Below, one piece after another: positions 9,124-17,788 of a stretch of DNA of 64,000 bases. The position numbers and the translations under genes were made by a program. Position 1 is the stretch's first letter. Each line of letters begins with the position of its first letter. The DNA comes from Acinetobacter geminorum (GTDB lineage: Bacteria > Pseudomonadota > Gammaproteobacteria > Pseudomonadales > Moraxellaceae): NCBI RefSeq assembly GCF_013009345.1, contig NZ_JABELE010000017.1, positions 1 through 64,000 on the forward strand. The letters run 5' to 3'. Under the pieces are notes generated by a model. The model saw only the letters and a program-made list of their open reading frames with translations, was not told the DNA's origin and made no database searches.

Positions 9124-10974
9124 ATGCTCAAACGGAGCATTGCTTTTGCTTTATTGGCTGCTGCTGGACACGCTTATTCTGCCGATATTCAAGTCACAAC
9201 TACAAATGATGAAGACGTCGACAACACGGTCTGTTCATTACGTGAGGCTGTTGAACTTTTAAATAGACTTAATTCAAGTGATTCTAAGGTTGTTGCGTCT
9301 GTAAAAGATGGTTATCGTGGCTGTACTAGTGGTGACTCAAACAATATTATTTTGCAAAGAGATAAAGAGTATGCACTTAAAGAACAAATAAAGATTACAG
9401 CCCCTCTGACAATTACTACTGCGAAAAATGATTCTACGTTAGTTGATACTGATCAACCAGGTTCGCATAACGCTACAATAAAAATGATTGGTACAGATCG
9501 GTTATTTAAAATTGATGATGAGAGTATTGAAAAAGCATCAATTTCGGTTTCGCTAACTGATCTTAATTTACAAGGTGCGGGTTTAAAATTTAAAGCTGTT
9601 ACTGGTGGGTTGATTGATAATCATGAAATATTGAAAATCCAAAACTCTCGTTTAATTGATGGATACGCAGCTCAAGGGGGAGCGATTTATAATAGAGGAT
9701 TGGTCACGAAAAGTGGCCAGACTTACGGTTTCGTCACTATTACTAATACTCTTATTCAAAATAATAAAGCAACAGAAGGTGGGGTAATTTATAGTGAGCA
9801 GCCTTTGTATTTGATCACGCAGTCTGTGATTCGAGACAATGAAGTTAGTTCTGCAGCTGGATCACTTTTCTTCAGTGCAAATAAATTTGATGATGAGAGT
9901 ACTGGGGGGTATTTAAGCCAGCGTTCTACCGGCCTGAGTAACAGTACTTTTTTTCATAATAAAGTGGGTTTTATTGCAAATGTTCAAGATGGGATGTTTG
10001 TTAATAACATTACGATGATTAAAAATGACAAAGGATTATTTCTAGATGCTTCACAAGGTAATGCATCTATTTCAAATAGTGTTTTAGTTGGGAATACGGT
10101 CAACTGTCAGGCGAGTACTGCTGATAAAGCAATTATACAAAGTAATTTGGTTACCGCAGAATGTAACCGGAATGCGACTTCAAAGCTTCCTAATATTCTT
10201 TATCCCGCTAATGAAAAATTAATAGCAGGTAGCACAGATGAGGGGATATGTGATGTAACAGCGAAAGAAGGCTTATTTTGTCCTTTTAATACCCCTAAAG
10301 ATAGCTTTCTTGGCTTTTTCAAGCCTCGATTGTTAGAGAGTTATAATACTTTAGCTGATTCCCTCATTATTAATAAAGGTCGTTTATATAGTGATGGAAC
10401 TTCAGTTGGTTTAGCAAGTTGTGAAATTATTGATCAGCGTGGAAAAAAACGTAGTGGTTATGATGAGTTATGTGATCTTGGAGCGATTGAATATATTTTA
10501 GATACTGAGATATCCTCAGTAGGTCAAGATATTAGATATGGACAAGTTGCAAAATTTAATATTCTTGGTTCTCTAAGTGAAGCAGATCTAGTGACTCCGG
10601 CTACATGCAAACGTTTATTCGGAGAGCGGGCTGATGGAGAAGAATGGCAACCAGGATGCCTTAGAATTAAACAAAGTACAGATACCCCAGTTTCTAAAGG
10701 CAGTATAACTTTAGATCAAAATGGAAATGTAATTTATACACCAAATGGGAACTGGCATGGTGCGGATATTTTTAGCATTCAGGTTGTTACGAGTGTGTCT
10801 CGATTTAATGAAGGCGTAGAGTTTCAATATATCACTATCCCGACAAGAATTGTTCAGGATCCTTTATCTGGAATTGAAGACAAATCTGTGAGTACAGGTG
10901 GTGGAGGTAGTGTTGGTGGAGCCTTTATTTTAAGTTTATTCGGTTTAATTGCTTTACGCCGTTTCAAGCCATAA
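9124..10974 (+). CDS. Secreted CSLREA-domain protein with GlyGly-CTERM tail
   Basis: Predicted exported surface protein of 616 residues. The start at 9124 is set by AAGGAG six bases upstream. A signal peptide (cut near HAYSA/D) is followed by the CSLREA motif (SLREAVELL), then right-handed beta-helix-like repeats (GGAIYNRG, GGVIYSEQ), a second beta-rich domain and a C-terminal GlyGly-CTERM tripartite signal: glycine run, hydrophobic helix, RRFKP. Such tails are known to be cut by rhombosortase, a rhomboid-family intramembrane protease, usually after type II secretion. I recall Acinetobacter CSLREA proteins being annotated as 'rhombotarget', but I do not know which paralogue carries that name. 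No protease or sortase gene lies nearby. The function is unknown, and adhesion or polymer binding is only a guess. Confidence 0.82.
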   Translation: MLKRSIAFALLAAAGHAYSADIQVTTTNDEDVDNTVCSLREAVELLNRLNSSDSKVVASVKDGYRGCTSGDSNNIILQRDKEYALKEQIKITAPLTITTAKNDSTLVDTDQPGSHNATIKMIGTDRLFKIDDESIEKASISVSLTDLNLQGAGLKFKAVTGGLIDNHEILKIQNSRLIDGYAAQGGAIYNRGLVTKSGQTYGFVTITNTLIQNNKATEGGVIYSEQPLYLITQSVIRDNEVSSAAGSLFFSANKFDDESTGGYLSQRSTGLSNSTFFHNKVGFIANVQDGMFVNNITMIKNDKGLFLDASQGNASISNSVLVGNTVNCQASTADKAIIQSNLVTAECNRNATSKLPNILYPANEKLIAGSTDEGICDVTAKEGLFCPFNTPKDSFLGFFKPRLLESYNTLADSLIINKGRLYSDGTSVGLASCEIIDQRGKKRSGYDELCDLGAIEYILDTEISSVGQDIRYGQVAKFNILGSLSEADLVTPATCKRLFGERADGEEWQPGCLRIKQSTDTPVSKGSITLDQNGNVIYTPNGNWHGADIFSIQVVTSVSRFNEGVEFQYITIPTRIVQDPLSGIEDKSVSTGGGGSVGGAFILSLFGLIALRRFKP

Positions 10975-10988
10975 TCAGGGATGAGACT

Positions 10989-13406
10989 ATGAAAAATTAT
11001 AAAAAGGCATTATTAGCATTAGCTGTGCTTGCAAATATGCCACTTTTTGCTGACACCACAAATAAAAGAATTGAGGTTACAACTTTTGCTGATGAAGATG
11101 GTGAAAATACGAACGCATGTTCATTAAGAGAAGCCATTAAAGTCGCAGAAACTCGTAAATCCGCTTATGGATGTACTGTATTTAGCCTTGATACTGATCA
11201 GGTAATTCAGTTAAAAGCTGGAACTTATACTTTAAATAAAGAATTGGTGCCCAATGCTAATATTTCTATTTATGGCTATGGTGAACGTGAAGAGGATAAA
11301 ATCTGGTCAGAAAAAAATGTTTTAACAAATGACTATCCTGCTCTACCAGAACTTAAAACACGTATTAATGCTGCGGGTAAGTCGCGTATATTTAACACAG
11401 CAGAAAATCAAAAAGCATTATTTTTGCAAAATATTATTTTAGAAAATGGTATAGCTTTAAATCAAGGTGGAGCTATTTATGCGGGTGGTAATGTTACATT
11501 ATTAAATTCTCAAATTTTAAACTCTCAAGCTCCAAAAGGTGGAGCTGTTTTTCTTGGTGGTAGTGGAGTAAATTTATCAATAACGCATTCCCTCTTGCAA
11601 GGCAATCAAGCAAGTACTGGTAGCGTGTTAGCTATGAGTTGTAAAAATGGTACTGAGTATGCTAAACGAGAGGTTACTCTTACATCCTCAAGTATTATCA
11701 AGAATGGTTCAAGCAATTCTGCGAGTACATTTGAATTTTGTGGCGAGCCGAAAGCTACTTTTACAATTAATACAATTGCTCAAAATATTGCCAGCACTGT
11801 AAATGGGGTTATTTTAAAATTTACAGGAGATGCGATTCCTGGTAATACAACAAATCCATCAACTATTTTAAGTGGTGGAAGTAGTTTAAAACTACAAAAT
11901 AATACTATTGTTGAAAATAACGCAAATACAACTTTCCTATATGATAGTTTAGGTGGGAAAGAGTTAAATTTTAATATAATTGGATACAATCCAGTTGGTT
12001 ATGCTTGTCGATATTTAGCAGGTTCAGCAGCAGATTTAAAAAACACGGGTCTTAGATTATCTTTTAATGCACTCAATTTAAGTAATAATACTGATAAATG
12101 TGATTTACCAACAGAGGTACTTTCGTCAGCTAATAAGACAATTGATATTTCAGGTGTTCCATTTAACTCTTTACTTGAGCGCCATGAAAAAGCTACAGCA
12201 GTAACTGGTTTTTTACCACTTTATTTTCCATTGGTAGCTACTGGAAAAGAAGATTTAATAGATGTAGACCCTGAGGGTAAAGCTATATGCGCTGATATAG
12301 ATCAACGTGGTTTAGCTCGACTCCCAACTAATAAACTATATTATCAGCCCGATAACATTGCTCGTAATAGCTGTGATATAGGTTCAGTAGAGGTAATGAA
12401 GTTAACTGCTGGTGATTTAAGAGGTTTAGGTAATACATCTCTTACCGCTTTACTTGAGGGATATCAAACCCAATATGATACTGTAGAAAAAAATCTCACT
12501 AATCCACTTTATTCATATTTGTGGAATGTCTTAAAAATAGATTTGGCAAATTATAAAAATCTTCTTGATCAAACTAAGGCCAATGCAAAATATCGAGCGA
12601 TCTATATTGATTTGAAGGCAAATGGTTTGCCTTTGCCAAATGAAGATAGTAGTCATCTTCTAAAGTTTTTTAATAGTACGGACTATAATATTAATCTTGA
12701 ATCTGTTGGAACAGGATTGATAGACGACAAAGTTACAAGCACGAAAAAAGACGATAAACTTTTTTGTGAATGGAATAGTGCTTTACAACAAATTATATTC
12801 TATCGGTCGGATGATATTACTACCCAAGCTGGTGATTACAATTATTGTAAATATACGGTTAGTAGTAAAGATGGTTCTATTCAATCATCTGGTCTTTTAG
12901 AAGCACGATTTGATAATGTTGCACCTGTAGCAAGTGATAGTAAAGTTGTATTTCAGTATTTAGCAAATGAAATCATTCCATTAAACTTACTTAAATATGC
13001 AAATGATGATGGAGATGGTCCAGCTAATACACTTATTACAAAGCCTAATAAACCCCAGTTTGCAGACTTGCCTATCTATTTGCCAAGTAAAAGCTCAAAA
13101 GATGGAATTTTTACGGTCGTGAAGGCAGACAGAGAAGGCCCTTGCCCAGGTGAAGATAAGGATAATACTTGTTATGGTGGTAATATTTATATTCAAGCTA
13201 AAAATAGTTTTAATAACTTCAATGATACATTAACTTATTACGTATATGATGCTGATAATAAAATTTCAAATGCTGGTACTATCAGTTTAGTGAGTAGTAA
13301 TACTACTGCTGGAGGTGGTAATAGTGGAGGCGGCGGTGGTAGCTTAGGAATTTTGTCTTTAGCATCCTTACTTGGTTTAGCAGCTTATAGACGCTACCGT
13401 AAATAA
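10989..13406 (+). CDS. Second secreted CSLREA-domain protein with GlyGly-CTERM tail
   Basis: 805-residue paralogue of the preceding gene, which ends only 14 bases upstream, so the two are probably cotranscribed. It has a signal peptide (cut near LFA/DT), the CSLREAIKVAE motif at about residues 40-50, beta-helix-like repeats (GGAIYAGGNV, GGAVFLGGSG), a long central region with no recognised domain and a C-terminal glycine-rich stretch, hydrophobic helix and AAYRRYRK end. The tail is the GlyGly-CTERM rhombosortase signal. Paired cysteines scattered through the exported region would suit periplasmic disulfides. The two proteins have diverged strongly outside the N- and C-termini. Confidence 0.82.
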   Translation: MKNYKKALLALAVLANMPLFADTTNKRIEVTTFADEDGENTNACSLREAIKVAETRKSAYGCTVFSLDTDQVIQLKAGTYTLNKELVPNANISIYGYGEREEDKIWSEKNVLTNDYPALPELKTRINAAGKSRIFNTAENQKALFLQNIILENGIALNQGGAIYAGGNVTLLNSQILNSQAPKGGAVFLGGSGVNLSITHSLLQGNQASTGSVLAMSCKNGTEYAKREVTLTSSSIIKNGSSNSASTFEFCGEPKATFTINTIAQNIASTVNGVILKFTGDAIPGNTTNPSTILSGGSSLKLQNNTIVENNANTTFLYDSLGGKELNFNIIGYNPVGYACRYLAGSAADLKNTGLRLSFNALNLSNNTDKCDLPTEVLSSANKTIDISGVPFNSLLERHEKATAVTGFLPLYFPLVATGKEDLIDVDPEGKAICADIDQRGLARLPTNKLYYQPDNIARNSCDIGSVEVMKLTAGDLRGLGNTSLTALLEGYQTQYDTVEKNLTNPLYSYLWNVLKIDLANYKNLLDQTKANAKYRAIYIDLKANGLPLPNEDSSHLLKFFNSTDYNINLESVGTGLIDDKVTSTKKDDKLFCEWNSALQQIIFYRSDDITTQAGDYNYCKYTVSSKDGSIQSSGLLEARFDNVAPVASDSKVVFQYLANEIIPLNLLKYANDDGDGPANTLITKPNKPQFADLPIYLPSKSSKDGIFTVVKADREGPCPGEDKDNTCYGGNIYIQAKNSFNNFNDTLTYYVYDADNKISNAGTISLVSSNTTAGGGNSGGGGGSLGILSLASLLGLAAYRRYRK

Positions 13407-13417
13407 ACATAAAGAAT

Positions 13418-13447
13418 AAAAAAGGCCTCCAATTGGAGGCTTTTTTA
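13418..13447 (+). terminator. Terminator of the CSLREA gene pair
   Basis: Inverted repeat GCCTCCAATTGGAGGC is preceded by A-runs and followed by TTTTTT, 12 bases after the stop. It can also act for the convergent DUF3106 gene. Confidence 0.85.
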
Positions 13448-13509
13448 TAAGAAATGAAATCAAAATAATTGAGCGATTAGTGTCTTATTTTTGCTAGCTA
13501 AATAACAAA

Positions 13510-13899
13510 TTAGTGTTCCAAATACTTATTCATGTATTCTTCACGAATTGCTGTTCTTTCTTCACCATTCGCTTTAAGCATCCGCTGACGTAAGTCTTTT
13601 CGCTCTTGCGTACTCATTTTTTGCCATGCTTCACGCATTTTTTGTTTTTCAGCTTCAGGTAGTTGAATAAACCAGTCCATACGTTGCTGTAAGTTCGTGC
13701 TTTGATTCGCTGGTAGCTCTTTTAAACTCTGGTAACGCTTAATGACTGCACGTTGCTCTTCTTCGGAAAGGGCATCCCATGTGTCATCGACTTGTGCATT
13801 GGCATCTTTAGAAAAAATCCAAAAGCGTTCAAAACCTGCAAAACTTGTCTGCAAGAAACTTAATGAACACAGGATAAGCGCTAATTTTTTAGCTGCCAT
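13510..13899 (-). CDS. Exported DUF3106-type small protein
   Basis: 129-residue protein with a signal peptide followed by a highly charged, helix-rich body containing the repeated pattern LSEEEQ, LPEAEKQKMREAW and MSTQERKDLRQRM, typical of DUF3106. The start at 13899 is preferred, with GAGGA upstream, over a longer frame. It overlaps the preceding gene by 11 bases and is the last gene of a sigma factor operon. The arrangement sigma factor, DUF3619-like, DUF3106 recurs in beta- and gammaproteobacteria. A periplasmic role linked to envelope sensing is inferred from context only. Confidence 0.7.
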   Translation of the reverse strand: MAAKKLALILCSLSFLQTSFAGFERFWIFSKDANAQVDDTWDALSEEEQRAVIKRYQSLKELPANQSTNLQQRMDWFIQLPEAEKQKMREAWQKMSTQERKDLRQRMLKANGEERTAIREEYMNKYLEH

Positions 13900-14209
13900 G
13901 TTGTACTTTATCCTCACCCAACACCATTAACATCTCTAAATCTTCCACCATTTGTGGAGATAATTTAGGATTTACGATCACTTGATTTTGTGGCTTATCC
14001 ACAATCTCGACTGAGTTAGGCAGAATTACAAAACCTGTAATTGCTGCGGCAAGTGCGAAACCAGTCATTTTCCAGACACTATAATAAGAGGCTGGTTTTT
14101 GTTGAATATGGTCAAGCACATGATTCATGACCACTGTTTTATTTTTATGGTGATCTGCCAAACTATCAAGTTTGGATGTCACCTTTTTAGTGAAATCATC
14201 ATGATTCAT
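13889..14209 (-). CDS. Small single-span membrane protein, candidate anti-sigma factor (DUF3619-like)
   Basis: 106 residues: about 45 charged cytoplasmic-looking residues, one membrane segment (GFALAAAITGFVILP, near residues 50-65) and a short tail. It starts 11 bases inside the end of the sigma factor gene and overlaps the next gene, so all three are translationally coupled. Size, topology and position suit an anti-sigma factor, but no zinc-binding anti-sigma motif is visible. The DUF3619 assignment is from gene order and general resemblance. Confidence 0.6.
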   Translation of the reverse strand: MNHDDFTKKVTSKLDSLADHHKNKTVVMNHVLDHIQQKPASYYSVWKMTGFALAAAITGFVILPNSVEIVDKPQNQVIVNPKLSPQMVEDLEMLMVLGEDKVQHGS

Positions 14210-14834
14210 CAGAACCTCCCAAGGGATTTAAATGTGCCAAGTATTCTCTAAGTCCCTGAATTGCTCGGTGATAATGGGTTTTCACACTACCTTCGGTACA
14301 GTTCATGATCTGAGCTGTTGTATGGGTGTCAAACCCTTCCCACGCACGTAACATAAATGCCTGTTGTTGACGAACAGGTAGTTTTTCAATCGCTTCCCGA
14401 ATTTCCTCTATGGTTACCGCTTGATCGAGAAAATCTGCAGGATTAATGGCTTTTTCATCAACTACATCGATAACTTCGTCGTCGTCATTATCCAGACTAA
14501 CTTTTTTGAAGAATGAAAATGGGTTTGCTCTACGAGATTCTTTGCGGCGCCAATCCTGAAGTTTGTTATTCAAAATAGTGTAAAACAGGGGATACCATTC
14601 TTCAGTACTTTTATCGGCGTAAGATTTGTGTAAAGCAATAAATGCTTCTTGAACCAAATCCATCGCAATACCTTGTTGACCTTGGGTAGCACTCTCCATC
14701 ATTACCAAAGCACGACCAGTAACATCTTGCATGAAAACTTTCAGGCGTTGCTCAGCCGTGCTGGCATGAGCACTAGATGTTTCCGATCGAGACTTTTTCG
14801 GTGCTAAATCCATGGAGATGGAAAATCCTGTCAT
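14199..14834 (-). CDS. ECF-type RNA polymerase sigma factor
   Basis: 211-residue alternative sigma-70 factor. It has region 2 with DLVQEAFIALHKS and a YTILNNKLQDWRR segment, an acidic linker (DNDDDEVIDVVDE), then region 4 with LPVRQQQAFMLRAWEGF and a helix-turn-helix ending CTEGSVKTHYHRAI. The start at 14834 is chosen because AAGGTGG lies eight bases upstream; a longer TTG form has no such site. The two downstream genes (one-span membrane protein and DUF3106 protein) form an operon with it. The regulon is unknown. Confidence 0.85.
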   Translation of the reverse strand: MTGFSISMDLAPKKSRSETSSAHASTAEQRLKVFMQDVTGRALVMMESATQGQQGIAMDLVQEAFIALHKSYADKSTEEWYPLFYTILNNKLQDWRRKESRRANPFSFFKKVSLDNDDDEVIDVVDEKAINPADFLDQAVTIEEIREAIEKLPVRQQQAFMLRAWEGFDTHTTAQIMNCTEGSVKTHYHRAIQGLREYLAHLNPLGGSDES

Positions 14835-14972
14835 TGGACATACCCACCTTATCTTCAATATATCTCTTATATAACGTTGAAAAGAGGTGGGAGGTTGACA
14901 ACAATCGGTTATTTTTTACTAGTGTAATTGATTTTTTTCACAAATATGTGCGATGTAAAATAAATTAACGTT

Positions 14973-15749
14973 TTATTGGCGCTGGCGGACCATCTCAAAA
15001 AAACAAATAGATCCTGCAATTGCCACGTTTAATGACTCTTGTCCACCCGGTTGAGGAATAGTCACTGATTGTGCGTGATCTAATGCATAATCACTAGCAC
15101 CTTGTCCTTCATTTCCTAAAATCCACACACACGGTTTAGAAAGGTCTTTTGAATAAAGACTGGTTGAGCGATGAGAGCTAGTAACAAAAACCGGGATTTG
15201 AAATTTCGGAAGGATATCTGTCAGCTGGAAGTTTTCAAAACAATGTAAGCTAAAATGAGCGCCCATACCTGCTCTTAAAACTCGTGGAGACCAAAGTGAG
15301 GCAGAGCCTTGTGTGCAAATAATTTGTTTAATATTTGCTGCTGCTGCTGAACGTAGCAGCGTACCTACGTTACCTGGATCCTGAATATTTTCAAGAATTA
15401 AGGTATCTACTTTATAGTCGATGGTTGAGGCAGTTTTAGGTAGATCAATAATCGCTAAACAAGGTAAGCTTGTGCCTAATGTGCTTAAATCTCTATATAA
15501 AACTTCGCTAATAACAAAGATATGGCCTCGATGTAGCTCTGTTATTTTCTTTAAATCTTCGTGTTCTAATGCTTGTTCTGTAGTAAATAAAGAAAAAATC
15601 TTTTTTTGCTGTTGCAACCAAGCCAAGCAAAGATGCGTACCTTCAAGAACTGTTTGTTGGTGCTTTTTTCGGGCGTTACTGAGTTCGATTAATCCACGCA
15701 AATGTTTGATTTTTGCATTGTCTTTTGATTCTAAAAAAATAACCGCCAT
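14973..15749 (-). CDS. TrmH/SpoU-family RNA 2'-O-methyltransferase
   Basis: 258-residue SAM-dependent SPOUT methyltransferase acting on rRNA or tRNA. The N-terminal substrate-binding part (SKDNAKIKHLRGL) is followed by the knotted domain with the three motifs: NIQDPGNVGTLLRSAAA, LGNEGQGASDYAL and PQPGGQESLNVAIAGSI. It is of the RlmB/TsnR-like branch, but the target nucleotide cannot be assigned. It sits alone between the sigma factor operon and fbp. Confidence 0.85.
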   Translation of the reverse strand: MAVIFLESKDNAKIKHLRGLIELSNARKKHQQTVLEGTHLCLAWLQQQKKIFSLFTTEQALEHEDLKKITELHRGHIFVISEVLYRDLSTLGTSLPCLAIIDLPKTASTIDYKVDTLILENIQDPGNVGTLLRSAAAANIKQIICTQGSASLWSPRVLRAGMGAHFSLHCFENFQLTDILPKFQIPVFVTSSHRSTSLYSKDLSKPCVWILGNEGQGASDYALDHAQSVTIPQPGGQESLNVAIAGSICFFEMVRQRQ

Positions 15750-15764
15750 AAGAAAATATCCAAC

Positions 15765-15793
15765 AAAAGGGCACCATCATACTATGATGCCCT
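15765..15793 (-). terminator. Terminator downstream of fbp
   Basis: On the minus strand GGGCATCAT pairs with ATGATGGTGCCC across an AGT loop (small bulge), followed by TTTT. Confidence 0.65.
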
Positions 15794-15808
15794 AAGTAAT
15801 TAAAATTA

Positions 15809-16780
15809 TTAGTGGTAGCTTGTTACGCGTTCAACTTCATTTTTAGAACCAATGATTACAGGAACACGTTGGTGAAGCTCGGTTGGTTCAATGTCTAAAA
15901 TACGAACACGACCTGTAGTTGAAGCACCACCAGCTTGTTCAATGAGCATACTCATTGGGTTTGCTTCATACATTAAACGTAAACGACCTGCTTTTTTCGG
16001 ATCTTTTAAGTCATATGGGTAAAGGAAAATACCACTACGACATAAAATACGGTGAATATCACCCACCATACATGCTACCCAGCGCATATTAAAATCTTTT
16101 TCACGAACAGATGTCTTGCCTGCGAGTAATTCATTAATATATTGTTTTACGGGTTGTTCCCAATGACGCTGGTTGGATGCGTTAATAGCGAATTCTTGAG
16201 TGTCTGCTGGAACTTGTACATTCTCATTAGTAAGCAAGAAGGTTTGAGTTTCTGGATCTAAAGTAAAGAATGCTACGCCATTTCCTACAGTCAACGCCAT
16301 CATAGTTGATGGGCCATAAAGTACATAACCAGCAGCAACTTGCTGTGTACCCGCTTGCATGAAATCGTTTGCTTGTGTTACTGCATTTTTTGCAGGCAAA
16401 ATAGAGAAAATCGTGCCTACACACATATTGATATCAATATTACTTGAGCCGTCTAATGGGTCAAATAAAACGAGGTATTTACCATTTTCTTGTGCAGGTG
16501 TGAACTCATCAAGTTCTTCCGAAGCAAGACCACCTACGTGTGGGTGTACTTTTAAAGCATCAATTAAGTAGTCATTAGAAATCACATCAAGTTTTTTCTG
16601 TGTTTCACCCTGAACATTTTCATTACCAGCACTACCTAAAATACCAGCCAGAGCACCTTTTTGTAATGCTTGGTCGATTGTTTTACAGGTCGTGGCAATA
16701 GTATCGATGACTTGAGCCAACTCAGGTGTTAGATTCCCTTTTTGTTGTTGTAAAAATTGGGACAAAGTGAGGTTGGACAT
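15809..16780 (-). CDS. fbp: Class I fructose-1,6-bisphosphatase
   Basis: Gluconeogenic phosphatase of 323 residues converting fructose-1,6-bisphosphate to fructose-6-phosphate. The metal-binding signature DPLDGSSNID is near residue 106, with GLASEELDE and the C-terminal YEANPMSMLIEQAGG substrate loop. AGGAG sits eight bases before the ATG at 16780. Acinetobacter relies on gluconeogenesis because it typically lacks a full Embden-Meyerhof pathway. The gene appears monocistronic. Confidence 0.95.
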   Translation of the reverse strand: MSNLTLSQFLQQQKGNLTPELAQVIDTIATTCKTIDQALQKGALAGILGSAGNENVQGETQKKLDVISNDYLIDALKVHPHVGGLASEELDEFTPAQENGKYLVLFDPLDGSSNIDINMCVGTIFSILPAKNAVTQANDFMQAGTQQVAAGYVLYGPSTMMALTVGNGVAFFTLDPETQTFLLTNENVQVPADTQEFAINASNQRHWEQPVKQYINELLAGKTSVREKDFNMRWVACMVGDIHRILCRSGIFLYPYDLKDPKKAGRLRLMYEANPMSMLIEQAGGASTTGRVRILDIEPTELHQRVPVIIGSKNEVERVTSYH

Positions 16781-16964
16781 AAAAAACGCTCCTGTGCTTC
16801 AAGCATCAAAATGAGTCAGATAAATACGTGGCATATTCTAGATGAGAATGTCACAAAATAAAAATTATCTTACTTTATTTGTGTTGGATTTATGCTTACA
16901 AGACCCAATTAAAATGGTATGTTGATTGCATTACAAAGGATTGTATATTTTTAGGAGAATCGAA

Positions 16965-17150
16965 ATGACAACAAAGAAGTTTGATGCGACCCCCACGGCA
17001 GGTGAACCAATCAATCTAGATGAAATTTCGAAAGAAAATGTTCAGGAAGCTTGGAAAGATTATGAAGCAAAACCTGAATATAAAGATTTTAATAAGCATG
17101 ATTTGATTGAGTCCATGCAACATCCTGAAGAAGAAAAGAAATCTTCTTAA
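16965..17150 (+). CDS. Small acidic/charged conserved protein of unknown function
   Basis: 61-residue soluble protein, rich in Lys, Glu and Asp, with no cysteine and no membrane segment. The ATG at 16965 has a clear AGGAGA seven bases upstream, and a strong terminator follows the stop, so it reads as a real single-gene unit. It resembles small unnamed proteins conserved in Acinetobacter. I cannot assign a function. It diverges from fbp. Confidence 0.75.
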   Translation: MTTKKFDATPTAGEPINLDEISKENVQEAWKDYEAKPEYKDFNKHDLIESMQHPEEEKKSS

Positions 17151-17155
17151 GTAAT

Positions 17156-17189
17156 AAAAAAACGCTCATATTATTATGAGCGTTTTTTT
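17156..17189. terminator. Bidirectional terminator after the 61-residue protein gene and pal
   Basis: AAAAAACGCTCATA pairs with TATGAGCGTTTTTT around a TTAT loop. A-runs and T-runs on both sides allow use by both convergent units. Confidence 0.88.
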
Positions 17190-17200
17190 ATGCATATCCC

Positions 17201-17761
17201 TTATTTTAATAAAGGAGGGACTGCTTCGTAATTAATCTCAACGCGGCGATTTTCTTTCCACGCTGATTCATCATGTCCCGCATTAACAGGAGCTTCTTTA
17301 CCATAACTTACAGCTTCAAGTTGCTGTGGGTTTACACCATTGGTAATTAAATAGCTTTGTACAGCTTTAGCACGACGCTCACCTAAAGCCATGTTGTATT
17401 CACGTGTACCACGTTCATCTGTATGGCCCGTTAATGCAACTTTTGAATTTGCATTTGCGATAAGGAACTGAGCATGAGCTTGAAGTGTTTGGTAGTCTTC
17501 AGTAGATAAATCGCTGCTGTCATAATCAAAGTGAACAACGCGTTTAGCCAAAGCCGCTTTATTTGCTTCAGTTACACCTTTAGATGAAGCACCTGCCAAA
17601 TTTTGAGCATTTAATGCAGCATCTTCACTTAAACCAGAAGTGTTTACCGTACTTGGATTTGTACCAGTCGTGGTAGTCGCTGCAGGTTTACGGCTAGCAC
17701 AGCCTGTCATTACGAGTGCTACGCTAAGAAAGGGTAGAGCTAAATATTTGATTGATTTCAT
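17201..17761 (-). CDS. pal: Peptidoglycan-associated lipoprotein
   Basis: Outer-membrane lipoprotein of the Tol-Pal system that anchors the outer membrane to peptidoglycan. The 186-residue form starting at 17761 is chosen because GGAG lies six bases upstream. A lipoprotein signal ends in MTGC, followed by a Thr/Ala-rich linker and an OmpA-like domain with HFDYDSSDL, LTGHTDERGTREYN and GERRAKAVQSYL. It is the last gene of ybgC-tolQRAB-pal, 27 bases after tolB. Confidence 0.96.
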   Translation of the reverse strand: MKSIKYLALPFLSVALVMTGCASRKPAATTTTGTNPSTVNTSGLSEDAALNAQNLAGASSKGVTEANKAALAKRVVHFDYDSSDLSTEDYQTLQAHAQFLIANANSKVALTGHTDERGTREYNMALGERRAKAVQSYLITNGVNPQQLEAVSYGKEAPVNAGHDESAWKENRRVEINYEAVPPLLK

Positions 17762-17788
17762 GATCATCTCCGTCAATGGAATTAAAAG

